In this document: piece by piece, positions 52,662 through 60,117 of the stretch
Position numbering within the stretch: position 1 is the first letter of the stretch
Layout: each line of letters starts with the position of its first letter
Assembly (NCBI GenBank): GCA_036407035.1
Contig: DASXAA010000107.1
Coordinates: 8,639 to 72,638 of the forward strand
Length of the DNA stretch: 64,000 nucleotides
Source: JACVRW01 sp036407035
Lineage (GTDB): Bacteria; Actinomycetota; Thermoleophilia; Solirubrobacterales; Thermoleophilaceae
Direction of reading: 5' to 3'
Program-made: the position numbers and the translations under genes
The notes under the pieces: model-generated
Told to the model about the DNA's origin: nothing
What the model saw: only the letters and a program-made list of their open reading frames with translations
Database searches by the model: none

Positions 52662-53378
52662 GTGAACCGGCGCGAGAAGGAGCAGTACCTCCGCGAGTAC
52701 TCGATCCTGAAGGGGCAGGGGAAGCCCTTCTTCCCCTACGCCATCGCGAAGGACGGCATGATGGCCACGATCACCCTCGTGGTGATCATCCTGATGGCGA
52801 TCCTGCTCGGCGCCGAGCTCGGCCCGAAGGCCGACCCGACCACCACCACCTACACGCCGCGGCCCGAGTGGTACTTCTTCTTCCTCTTCGAGCTGTTGCG
52901 CGTGGTCAAGCCGCCGGCGCTGGTGTTCCTCGCCACGATCGGCATCCCGACCATCTGCCTCGTGCTGCTCCTGCTGCTGCCGTTCTTCGACCGCAGCCCC
53001 GAGCGCAACCCGCTGCGCCGCCCGATCGCCACCACGGCCGGCATCGCGACGATCGCGGCGATGGCCTACCTGACGATCCTCGGCGCCACCGCCGGCTCGC
53101 CGACCGAGATCGACCTCAAGGTCCCGCCCCAGTATGAGAAGGGCAAGGACGTGATGGCGTCCTCCGGATGCCTGGCCTGCCACAAGGTCGGTGACAACGG
53201 GGGCACCCTCGGCCCGAATCTGACGACGATCGGCGACCGGCTGGGCAAGAACGCGATCGCGCGCACGCTCGTAAACCCGACGCCGCCGATGCCGTCGTTC
53301 CAGAGCCTCCAGCAGGACTCGCCGGAGGAGTTCAACGAGCTCGTCAACTTCGTAGCCTCCCTGCGATCCGAGGACTGA
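52662..53378 (+). CDS. qcrC: Cytochrome b subunit IV fused to cytochrome c
   Basis: 238 residues, GTG 52662. The first half is a subunit IV: three membrane spans and the quinol-site motif RPEWYFFFLFELLR (PEWY). The second half has one c-type heme site CLACH with surrounding ASSGCLACHKVGDNGGTLGPNL, and an axial Met probably in PPMPSFQ. The same fusion occurs in Bacillus QcrC. The cytochrome c is on the outside, taking electrons from the Rieske protein. menG starts 5 bp later. Confidence 0.93.
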   Translation: MNRREKEQYLREYSILKGQGKPFFPYAIAKDGMMATITLVVIILMAILLGAELGPKADPTTTTYTPRPEWYFFFLFELLRVVKPPALVFLATIGIPTICLVLLLLLPFFDRSPERNPLRRPIATTAGIATIAAMAYLTILGATAGSPTEIDLKVPPQYEKGKDVMASSGCLACHKVGDNGGTLGPNLTTIGDRLGKNAIARTLVNPTPPMPSFQSLQQDSPEEFNELVNFVASLRSED

Positions 53379-53383
53379 CCCCG

Positions 53384-54079
53384 ATGGGCTCCGGGCCCGC
53401 CACCGGCACGCTGCCGGAGAACCAGGTGCGCGCGATGTTCGATCGCATCGCCCGCGTGTACGACGCCATGAACTCGGTGATGACCGCGGGCCTGCACCAC
53501 CGCTGGCGCGAGCGGGCCGTGGACCTGGCACAGGTCGGTCCCGGGAGTCGCGCGCTGGACGTGGCCACCGGCACCGGCGACCTGGCGATCGCGCTGCGCC
53601 GGCGCGGCGCCGAGGTCACCGGCCTCGACTTCTCGGACGGCATGCTCGAGATCGCGCGCCGCAAGGCGCCCGAGATCGCGTTCGAGCAGGGCAACGCGCT
53701 CGATCTGCCCTACGGCGACGGCGAGTTCGACGCGGTGACCGTCGGCTTCGGGGCGCGCAACTTCTCGGACCTCGACGCCGGCCTGCGCGAGATGGCGCGC
53801 GTGACGCGCCCGGGAGGGCGCGTGGTCGTGCTCGAGATCACCGACCCGCAGCGGCCGCCCCTGTCCTGGTTCTTCAGCCTCTGGTTCGATCGCGTCGTGC
53901 CGCGGCTCGGCCGCCTGGCGGGCGACTCCGACGCCTACAGCTACCTGCCGAGCTCCGTGCGCCGCTTCCCGGGCCCACAGGACCTGGCGGCGCGGCTGGC
54001 GGCCGCCGGCCTGACGGACGTGCGCTGGATCCTGACGGCGGGCGGCATCATCGCGCTCCACGGCGGGAGGCGCGGATGA
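53384..54079 (+). CDS. menG: Demethylmenaquinone methyltransferase
   Basis: 231 residues. MFDRIARVYDAMNSVMTAGLHHRWR is the UbiE/MenG N-terminal signature. ALDVATGTGDLAIAL is the SAM site. DAVTVGFGARNFSDLDAGLREMARV and the end ILTAGGIIALHGG complete the family pattern. It makes the last methylation of menaquinone. It overlaps the polyprenyl diphosphate synthase gene by 4 bp, so ring methylation and side-chain synthesis are co-expressed with the quinol-oxidising complex. Confidence 0.93.
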   Translation: MGSGPATGTLPENQVRAMFDRIARVYDAMNSVMTAGLHHRWRERAVDLAQVGPGSRALDVATGTGDLAIALRRRGAEVTGLDFSDGMLEIARRKAPEIAFEQGNALDLPYGDGEFDAVTVGFGARNFSDLDAGLREMARVTRPGGRVVVLEITDPQRPPLSWFFSLWFDRVVPRLGRLAGDSDAYSYLPSSVRRFPGPQDLAARLAAAGLTDVRWILTAGGIIALHGGRRG

Positions 54080-55059
54080 ACACAGCGCAGGCGCAGCTCG
54101 GCCCTGTGCTCGCCGCCGCGGGCCCCGAGCTGACCCGGCTGCTCCACGACACGGAGACGCGCCTGGCGGAGGTGGCGGAGAGCCACGGCGCGCGCCTCGC
54201 CCACTACGCGGGCGGCACGCTGTCCGCCGGCGGCAAGCGGCTGCGGCCCGTGCTGGTCGTCCTCTGCGCGAGCGACCGCGACGACGAACGACTGGTGGCG
54301 GCCGCGACCGCGGTGGAGCTGCTCCACATGGCCACGCTCGTGCACGACGACGTGCTCGACCGCGCCCCGCTGCGCCGCGGCCGCCCGACCGTGTTCGCCG
54401 ACGGCGGCCGCGAGGTGGCCACCGCGACCGGCGACCTGCTGTTCTCGCGGGCGTTCGCGGAGCTGGCGTCGACCGGGAGCGAGGCGGCGGTGCACGCCCT
54501 CTCGACTGCGTCGTCGTCGCTCGCGCGCGGCGAGCTGATGCAGCGGGCAGACGCGTGGTCCGACTCGGTGACGCCGGAGCGCTACCTCGAGCGCTGCCGG
54601 CTGAAGACCGCGGGCCTGTTCGAGGCCTCGTGCCGGCTCGGCGCGCTGTTCGGCGGGCGCCCGGCGCTCGCGGCAGCGCTCGGCAGCTTCGGCGAGCGGA
54701 TCGGGCTGGCGTTCCAGCTGCTCGACGACGTCCTGGACGTCTCGGGCCCGACGGAGCGGACGGGCAAGCCGCGCGGCACGGACCTGCTCGACGGCACGGT
54801 GACGCTGCCCCTGATCCTGGCGCGGCGCCAAGACCCGGAGCTGCGCGCGACCGACCTGCGCGCCGAGGTGACCGACGCGCAGAGCGCGGAGGCGGTGTGC
54901 GACCGCATAGCCCTCACGGACGCGCTCGAGGAGGCGCGCCGGCAGGCGCTGGCCCACGTCGCGGACGCGAAGACGGCCCTGGGGGAGATGGACCTGCCCG
55001 ACCGGCACCGGCAGGCGCTCGATCTCGTGGCGGACGGCGTGGTCGAGCGCTACGCCTGA
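54076..55059 (+). CDS. Polyprenyl diphosphate synthase (menaquinone side chain)
   Basis: 327 residues. First Asp-rich motif: LVHDDVLDRAPLRRGRPTV. Second: FQLLDDVLDVSGPTERTGKPRGTDLLDG. GGKRLRPVL before the first motif binds isopentenyl diphosphate. The position upstream of the first DD (HMATLVHDD, small residues at -4/-5) allows a long product, so heptaprenyl or longer is likely. Together with menG it points to menaquinone synthesis. Its end is convergent with the zinc-ribbon gene, 9 bp away. Confidence 0.9.
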   Translation: MNTAQAQLGPVLAAAGPELTRLLHDTETRLAEVAESHGARLAHYAGGTLSAGGKRLRPVLVVLCASDRDDERLVAAATAVELLHMATLVHDDVLDRAPLRRGRPTVFADGGREVATATGDLLFSRAFAELASTGSEAAVHALSTASSSLARGELMQRADAWSDSVTPERYLERCRLKTAGLFEASCRLGALFGGRPALAAALGSFGERIGLAFQLLDDVLDVSGPTERTGKPRGTDLLDGTVTLPLILARRQDPELRATDLRAEVTDAQSAEAVCDRIALTDALEEARRQALAHVADAKTALGEMDLPDRHRQALDLVADGVVERYA

Positions 55060-55068
55060 GCGCTGCGG

Positions 55069-55506
55069 CTAGAAGTCCTCGGGCAGGATGGCGTCGGCCT
55101 TGAGGGCACCGGCGAAGCGCTCGATCTCCTCGGCCATGTTCGCCCGCATCAGCCGCTTGTAGTCGCGGGCGAGCGCGTCGGCGCCGCGGTCGAGCTCCTC
55201 GTCGAAGCACTCGACCGTGTCCTGGGTGAACACGCCCTCGCGATACACGTCGCAGTTCGGGCAGTGGAGCAGCACGCTCCAGTTCTCCGGACCGGACTCC
55301 TCCCACTGGACCGGGTAGACCAGGTCGCTGTCGCAGTCGATGCACACGTGGAGGTCCTGGTGCGGCTCCGCGGGCCGGTGCTCGGGGGCCTCGGGCGCCG
55401 GCTGGTCGGCCTCCCTGAAGTAGACGACCTCGATCGTCTTGCCGCTCGGGAGCACGACGCGCTTCACGAAGTGGCTGTGCTCCTCGTTGTGGTGGCGTTC
55501 CATCAT
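55069..55506 (-). CDS. Small zinc-ribbon protein of unknown function
   Basis: 145 residues from ATG 55506 (MMERHHNEEHSHF); the open frame runs to 55707 but there it is antisense to dcd. A beta-hairpin FVKRVVLPSGKTIEVVYF is followed by HVCIDCDSDLVYP, then LLHCPNCDVYREGVF, two CxxC pairs about 28 residues apart forming a zinc ribbon. A helical end follows (ALARDYKRLMRANMAEEIERFAGAL). No characterised family is recognised; the arrangement is plausible for a nucleic-acid or protein-binding adaptor. A GGAGGTGAGG stretch lies upstream of the start. Confidence 0.75.
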   Translation of the reverse strand: MMERHHNEEHSHFVKRVVLPSGKTIEVVYFREADQPAPEAPEHRPAEPHQDLHVCIDCDSDLVYPVQWEESGPENWSVLLHCPNCDVYREGVFTQDTVECFDEELDRGADALARDYKRLMRANMAEEIERFAGALKADAILPEDF

Positions 55507-55573
55507 CTCCAGCGACCTCACCTCCGGTATCGGCATGCGAGCCGCGAACTTGAGCCCGTACACTCGGCGCCCC

Positions 55574-56140
55574 GTGGTACTGAGCGATCGCACGATCAGG
55601 GCCGAGATCGAGGCCGGCCGCATCGTCATCGAGCCGTTCGACGCGGACCTGATCCAGCCGTCGAGCGTGGACGTGCGCGTGGACCGGCGCTTCCGCGTCT
55701 TCAACAACGCGCGCTACCCGTACATCGACGTGCGCCAGCCGATGGAGGGGCTGACCGAGCTCGTGGAGGTGAGCGACGGCGAGCCCTTCATCCTGCATCC
55801 GGGGGAGTTCGTGCTGGGCCAGACGCTCGAGCAGGTGACGCTGCCGGACGACCTGGTGGCGCGGCTCGAGGGGAAGTCGAGCCTCGGCCGGCTGGGGCTC
55901 CTGATCCACTCGACGGCGGGCTTCGTGGACAGCGGCTTCTCCGGCAACCTCACGCTCGAGCTGTCGAACGTGGCCAACCTCCCGATCACGATCTACGAGG
56001 GGATGCCGATCGGCCAGATCTCGTTCATGCGCATGGACGGGCCGGTGGAGCACCCGTACGGCTCACGCACGACCGGCAGCAAGTACCAGGGCCAGGCCGA
56101 GCCGACCGCCAGCCGCTTCTATCTGAACTTCAAGGACTGA
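55574..56140 (+). CDS. dcd: dCTP deaminase
   Basis: 188 residues, GTG 55574 (MVLSDRTIRAEIEAGRI). Trimeric dUTPase-fold motifs: DLIQPSSVDVRV, LEGKSSLGRLGLLIHSTAGFVDSGFSGNLTLEL with the catalytic Glu/Ser region, and the C-terminal KYQGQAEPTASRFYLNF. Actinobacterial relatives can be bifunctional, turning dCTP directly into dUMP; motif content here is compatible but not decisive. It is divergent from the zinc-ribbon gene. tatA follows about 15 bp later. Confidence 0.94.
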   Translation: MVLSDRTIRAEIEAGRIVIEPFDADLIQPSSVDVRVDRRFRVFNNARYPYIDVRQPMEGLTELVEVSDGEPFILHPGEFVLGQTLEQVTLPDDLVARLEGKSSLGRLGLLIHSTAGFVDSGFSGNLTLELSNVANLPITIYEGMPIGQISFMRMDGPVEHPYGSRTTGSKYQGQAEPTASRFYLNFKD

Positions 56141-56153
56141 CCGCTACCATGGC

Positions 56154-56381
56154 GTGAGCATGTGGACTCCAGGCCCACTCGAGATCATCGTGATCCTGGT
56201 CATCGTGCTGGTCGTCTTCGGCCCAAAGCGCCTGCCCGACCTCGGGCGCTCGCTGGGTCGGGGGATGCGCGAGTTCAAGGACTCGGTGACCGGCAAGGAC
56301 CAGGACGAGCTGCCCAAGGCGACCGAGGCCCAGGCCGAGAAGCCCGAGCCTACGACCACCGCCAGCGAGCAGAAGTCCTAG
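56154..56381 (+). CDS. tatA: Sec-independent translocase protein TatA
   Basis: 75 residues (GTG 56154; ATG 56160 is equally possible). PLEIIVILVIVLVVFGPKRLPDLGRSLGRGMREFK gives the short outside end, membrane helix, FGPKRLP hinge and amphipathic helix of TatA. A charged Glu/Lys/Thr tail ends it. It forms the pore of the twin-arginine export route with TatC encoded 19 bp downstream. The Rieske protein at 51180 is a likely local substrate. No TatB gene is adjacent, as is common in Gram-positive bacteria. Confidence 0.92.
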   Translation: MSMWTPGPLEIIVILVIVLVVFGPKRLPDLGRSLGRGMREFKDSVTGKDQDELPKATEAQAEKPEPTTTASEQKS

Positions 56382-56399
56382 CCCGAAGGCCGCGTAGCG

Positions 56400-57167
56400 G
56401 TGCGGCGAATTCGGCCCATCTCGCACGAGGATCGACTGTCGATCGTCGATCACCTCGATGAGCTGCGCTCGCGGATCGTCTGGTCGATCGTCGCCTTCGC
56501 GGTCGCGTGGGCCATCACCGGGTGGCAGAACCACCTCGTCCTCGAGATCCTGAACGACCCGCTGCCGGGCGACGTGGAGCCGATCACGCTCGGACCGGCC
56601 GAGCCGTTCACCACCACGCTGACGAACTCCGCCTACGCGGCGATCCTGCTCGCGCTGCCGTTCATCCTCTACCAGCTCTATGCCTTCGTGCTGCCGGCGT
56701 TCAGCCCGAGGGAGCGGCGGGTGGCGCTGCCGCTGCTGCTCCTCTGCCCGGCGCTGTTCATCTGCGGCGTCGTCTTCTCCTACTTCGTCGTTCTCACCCC
56801 GGCGCTCCACTTCCTCCTGAACTTCAACGAGGGTCAGTTCAACACCCAGGTCCGCGCCCGCGACTACTACTCGTTCGTGATGCTGCTGATGGTGGCGATG
56901 GGCCTCGGCTTCCAGATCCCGATGGGGATCCTCGCCGCGTGCAAGATCGGGGTGACCTCGCCGGAGTTCCTGCGCAAGAACCGGGGCTACGCGATCGTGA
57001 TCATCGCGGTGCTGGCATCGCTGCTCCCGACCCTCGACCCGGTCACGCTGCTGCTCGAGATGGCGCCGCTGATCGCCCTCTACGAGCTGAGCATCTGGCT
57101 GGCCACGGCCTTCGGGCGACCGTCCACCGACGTCGGCGAACGAGTGGCGTCGGCGGAGGGCGGCTAG
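56400..57167 (+). CDS. tatC: Sec-independent translocase protein TatC
   Basis: 255 residues, GTG start. LSIVDHLDELRSRIVWSIVAF is the TatC N-terminus that reads the twin-arginine signal. Six membrane spans follow, including FILYQLYAFVLPAFSPRERR with the conserved Pro-x-x-x-x-x-E-R/K-R region and FVMLLMVAMGLGFQIPMGIL. The TatA gene is directly upstream. The following small membrane protein starts 21 bp after its stop and is probably in the same transcript. Confidence 0.94.
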   Translation: MRRIRPISHEDRLSIVDHLDELRSRIVWSIVAFAVAWAITGWQNHLVLEILNDPLPGDVEPITLGPAEPFTTTLTNSAYAAILLALPFILYQLYAFVLPAFSPRERRVALPLLLLCPALFICGVVFSYFVVLTPALHFLLNFNEGQFNTQVRARDYYSFVMLLMVAMGLGFQIPMGILAACKIGVTSPEFLRKNRGYAIVIIAVLASLLPTLDPVTLLLEMAPLIALYELSIWLATAFGRPSTDVGERVASAEGG

Positions 57168-57187
57168 TGCTCTAGCCTTCGGCGCTC

Positions 57188-57850
57188 ATGTTGTTCGACC
57201 TGAGAGGGCGTCGCCGCCGTGCGGTGCAGGCGACCTATCTGATGCTGGCGGTCCTGATGGGCGGCGGACTCGTCCTGTTCGGGATCGGAGGGGGCGTGTC
57301 CGGCGGCCTGCTGGACGCGTTCCAGGGCGGTGGTGGCGGCAGCAGCGGGAACGAGCTGATCGAGAAGCGGATCGACCGCGAGCAGCAGCGACTGGCGGCC
57401 AACCCGCAGAACGAGGCGCTGCTGAAGGCGCTCGTGCGCGACAACTACGCGCTCGCGACCTCGCAGATCGACAGCGGCAGCCAGACCTTCCCCGACGACG
57501 CGAAGGACGAGCTGCGAGCGGCCGCGAAGTACTGGCAGCGCTACCTCGAGACGCACCAGGGCAAGCCGGACCCGTCACTCGCGGGGGTGGCGTTCCAGAT
57601 CTACGACGTGAACGCCCTGAACGACGCCAAGGAGGCGCAGAGGGCGATGGGGATCATCGCCGAGGAGCGCAACGACAGCGCGAGCTACCTGCAGCTGGTG
57701 GCGTACGCGGCGCGCGCCGGCGACACCCGCACCGCCAACCTGGCGGCGATCAAGGCCGTGGACCTGGCCCCCAAGGGGCAGAAGCAGGCCGTGAAGAAGC
57801 AGGCGGAGGCGCTGAAGAATCCGCAGCAGCAACAATCGAACGGCGGCTGA
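57188..57850 (+). CDS. Membrane-anchored helical-repeat (TPR-like) protein
   Basis: 220 residues. A basic N-terminus and one membrane span (TYLMLAVLMGGGLVLFGIGGG) lead to a Gly/Ser tether. The outside region has paired helices resembling tetratricopeptide repeats: EQQRLAANPQNEALLKALVRDNYALA, ELRAAAKYWQRYLETHQGKPDPSLAGVAFQIY, YLQLVAYAARAGDTRTANLAAIKAVDLAP. It ends with a Gln-rich tail. It may bind exported partners; no enzyme motif is present. The gene is probably co-transcribed with tatC. Confidence 0.78.
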   Translation: MLFDLRGRRRRAVQATYLMLAVLMGGGLVLFGIGGGVSGGLLDAFQGGGGGSSGNELIEKRIDREQQRLAANPQNEALLKALVRDNYALATSQIDSGSQTFPDDAKDELRAAAKYWQRYLETHQGKPDPSLAGVAFQIYDVNALNDAKEAQRAMGIIAEERNDSASYLQLVAYAARAGDTRTANLAAIKAVDLAPKGQKQAVKKQAEALKNPQQQQSNGG

Positions 57851-57906
57851 CGTACATTGTCCGGGCTCGCGCGAGGGGACCTTTGGAAGACAACACGAGG
57901 AGAGAA

Positions 57907-58266
57907 GTGAACTTCCACATCGAAGACGAGGCGATCGACGACGTCACGCACGTCATCGAGCTTGGCGGGGAGGTAGACCTCTACACGGCGCCCGAGTTCA
58001 AGGAGCGGATGGTCGAACTGATCGAGTCCGGCAAGAAGCAGATCGTGGTCGATCTCTCGAAGGCGACCTTCATCGACTCGACGACGCTCGGCGTGCTGGT
58101 CGGCGGGGTCAAGCGCCTGCGCCCGGCGGGCGGGTCGCTGGCGCTCGTCTGCACGGACGAGAACATCACGAAGATCTTCGAGATCACGGGCCTGGACCGG
58201 GTCTTCCCGATCCACGGCTCCCGCGACGAGGCCCTCGCCGCGGTGGCAGCCGGCGCCACGGACTGA
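57907..58266 (+). CDS. STAS-domain anti-sigma factor antagonist
   Basis: 119 residues from GTG 57907 with GAGGAG just before; TTG 57883 adds eight residues. The STAS fold reads VIELGGEVDLYTAPEFKERM, QIVVDLSKATFIDSTTLGVLVGGVKRL, and ALVCTDENITKIFEITGLDRVFPI. Ser58 in FIDST is the position phosphorylated by anti-sigma kinases in SpoIIAA and RsbV. Dephosphorylation would need a SpoIIE-type phosphatase, such as the one cut off at the left edge. No anti-sigma kinase is adjacent. tRNA-Lys follows 35 bp downstream. Confidence 0.9.
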   Translation: MNFHIEDEAIDDVTHVIELGGEVDLYTAPEFKERMVELIESGKKQIVVDLSKATFIDSTTLGVLVGGVKRLRPAGGSLALVCTDENITKIFEITGLDRVFPIHGSRDEALAAVAAGATD

Positions 58267-58291
58267 CGCGAGGCGCGGCGGCGCCTAGAAT
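58263..58291 (+). promoter_or_regulatory. Promoter of tRNA-Lys
   Basis: CTGACG (58263-58268), 17-bp spacer, TAGAAT (58286-58291), 10 bp before the tRNA. The -35 overlaps the STAS gene stop. Confidence 0.55.
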
Positions 58292-58301
58292 CGCCCCTTC
58301 G

Positions 58302-58374
58302 GGGCCGTTAGCTCAACTGGTAGAGCAGGAGACTCTTAATCTCAAGGTTGTAGGTTCGAGTCCTACACGGCCCA
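58302..58374 (+). tRNA. tRNA-Lys (CTT)
   Basis: 73 nt. The acceptor GGGCCGT pairs with ACGGCCC and the discriminator is A. The D arm is GCTCAACTGGTAGAGC. The anticodon loop CTCTTAA carries CTT, on a GGAGA/TCTCA stem with one G-A mismatch at its base. The T arm is GTAGG-TTCGAGT-CCTAC. CCA is not encoded. Confidence 0.97.
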
Positions 58375-58585
58375 CTGTCCGCTAAGGGAGCGGAATCTCG
58401 GATACCGGCGCGACGGCCCCGCCCCTGAGTCAACGCCCTGGTCGACGCGCCGCGGGCCTCGTAGGATTGCCGCCGCAATCGTCGCCCTGGTCGGCCCTCG
58501 GGTAGCCGACCACGACGAGCTCGTCTGCCTAGCCGTCGCCGGGTCGATCCCGTAGCCGTCGCCTACTGCCCGATGGCGCACGTTG

Positions 58586-59797
58586 CTAGGACGCTTCTGC
58601 TGGCTGGACCGACGCACGATCCCCCTCGGGGCCAAGTAGCTGGATCACGGGATCGGCAAAGAATGCAGGCCGACCTCGCCGGCGACCCTCACGCAAGAGT
58701 CCCAGCTGCGCTAGGCGCCGCAGCGCGTTCATTGCTCCTTGATTGCTGATCCCGTGGTCGTGTGCGACGCGCGACGCAGTGAGGAGCGGGACCCCGATCA
58801 GTTCACCGGCGAGCCGCTCGGCGACACCAGATATTCCAGCCTCCCGGACGGCTTCCAGTGCTTCATCGCGCCAGCCAAGCAGTGCCTCAATGCGCTGGCG
58901 GGTCCCATCTGCCGCAGCAGCTACGCCCTCCGCAAAGAAGTGCACCCAGGCGTCCCAATCCCCCGTTCTGCTGAGTCCCAGGAGCGCGTCTTGGTATTCG
59001 CGGCGACGAGCTTCGAACCACGGCGACACGACCAAGATCGGCTCACGCAGAACGCCATCCCGCATGAACTGGAGCACGATCAGGAGTCGGCCAATCCGGC
59101 CGTTGCCGTCTGAGAACGGGTGCAACGTCTCGAACTGGTAGTGAGCAAGTGCCCCTCGTGCAACCGGCGAAAGATCGCTCGGAGGGTGCCCGACCCACGC
59201 GACCCACTGCTCGACGCCCGCCCGGAGTTCATCTCCCGGAGGCGGAGGCACGAAGCGCGCTTCGTGCACCGGGGCATCGCGCGGCCCGACCACGACCTGG
59301 TGATCACGCACCCCGCCAGCGTCACTGTGCTCGTCAGGCGTCCCCCGAACAAGCACTCGCTGAAGCTGGCCGATCACGCCCAACGTGAGTGGCCGCTCGC
59401 GCACCCAGTGGAACCCCTCCTCCGCGGCAACGACGTAGTTCAAGATCTCGTGGACCTCAAGAGGCAACTGGCCGCGATCTTCGAGAGCTGGTTCCAAGAC
59501 GTCCTCGAAGGGAGCGAAAGTCCCCTCGAGCGCGCTCGTGCTTTGTGCCTCTCGGCGAAGGGCTGGCCGACGCAACAGGGCTGGTGCGGGTACCTGTTGG
59601 CTCGCTTCATCGAGCCGGCCGAGCGCCGCTTCCGCAGCGGCGACTTGCGTCCACGTTGCCGCACTCAGGGCCACTTCCTGCGGAATGGCCGTAGGCACAA
59701 ACGCCCAATGGTCGTACTCTCGGCCAGTCCGCGGGTCTAATCCTGCTATCGGGACCAGATGACCGATAGGGCTGTGCTTTATGGCGTCAATATCCAT
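58586..59797 (-). CDS. Fic-domain protein with self-inhibitory motif and winged helix
   Basis: 403 residues. The N-terminal domain contains TSALEG (87-92), the (S/T)xxxE(G/N) inhibitory motif that obstructs the ATP pocket in class II Fic proteins. The active loop is HPFSDGNGRIGR (226-237), complete, so AMP transfer to a target Ser/Thr/Tyr is expected once relieved. The C-terminus (about 330-390) is a winged helix (SRVAHDHGISNQGAMNALRRLAQLGLLREG). G+C is visibly lower than in neighbouring genes. It is flanked by tRNA-Lys and a palindromic promoter region, so recent transfer is likely. Confidence 0.9.
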   Translation of the reverse strand: MDIDAIKHSPIGHLVPIAGLDPRTGREYDHWAFVPTAIPQEVALSAATWTQVAAAEAALGRLDEASQQVPAPALLRRPALRREAQSTSALEGTFAPFEDVLEPALEDRGQLPLEVHEILNYVVAAEEGFHWVRERPLTLGVIGQLQRVLVRGTPDEHSDAGGVRDHQVVVGPRDAPVHEARFVPPPPGDELRAGVEQWVAWVGHPPSDLSPVARGALAHYQFETLHPFSDGNGRIGRLLIVLQFMRDGVLREPILVVSPWFEARRREYQDALLGLSRTGDWDAWVHFFAEGVAAAADGTRQRIEALLGWRDEALEAVREAGISGVAERLAGELIGVPLLTASRVAHDHGISNQGAMNALRRLAQLGLLREGRRRGRPAFFADPVIQLLGPEGDRASVQPAEAS

Positions 59798-60117
59798 ACG
59801 CCCTAGCTAAGTTGGGACCCGCCGCACGAATCCAAGTATATGGCCGGTTTACTTGGATTCATTCGCGAGGGCCCAACTCCAGTTGGCGGTAAACGAATTG
59901 GCCCAACGAAACGGTTCCTCAACTTGGCTTCATCGGCGGGCCTCAGCCTTGGCGCTTGATAGGGCAGAGAGGGTGCACACCTGCGGGTTGTGAAGCGAGC
60001 GTCCCGTCTCCCCGGCGCCCTTGTCGTGCGCACCCGTAGAGCAACTCGGCAAGCGCCGTGTCGGTGAAGTGCAGCGAGTCGTGCGCGAAGGACCCGCCGG
60101 TGCGGGAGCATTGAGGC
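59798..60117. other. 320-bp gene-free divergent spacer between fic and the sensor-kinase gene
   Basis: It is AT-richer than its surroundings on the fic side and holds the palindrome at 59810-59878. Further ACTTGG and (A)GTTGG/CCAAC half-sites lie up to about 59940. No open frame with family features is present. Confidence 0.5.
59810..59878 (-). repeat. Palindrome with 29-nt arms over the fic promoter
   Basis: Arms 59810-59838 and 59850-59878 pair perfectly at both ends (AGTTGGG/CCCAACT and GAATCCAAGTA/TACTTGGATTC) with a mismatched middle; the loop is 11 nt. On the minus strand TATACT (59840-59835) inside it resembles a -10. The palindrome ends 13 bp before the fic ATG, so it could be an operator or a leader hairpin. 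Confidence 0.7.

Noticed and set aside
58363..58635. 90-codon minus-strand frame covering the end of tRNA-Lys
   Set aside because: It runs antisense into the tRNA, has no ribosome site or family features and overlaps the fic stop region.
59120..59740. 206-codon plus-strand frame inside fic, possible antitoxin
   Set aside because: Antisense to conserved Fic motifs and without antitoxin features; the Fic protein already has its own inhibitory motif.
58302..60117. attL/attR duplication of the tRNA-Lys 3' end around fic
   Set aside because: No second copy of the tRNA end was found by eye on the far side, and no integrase gene is present.
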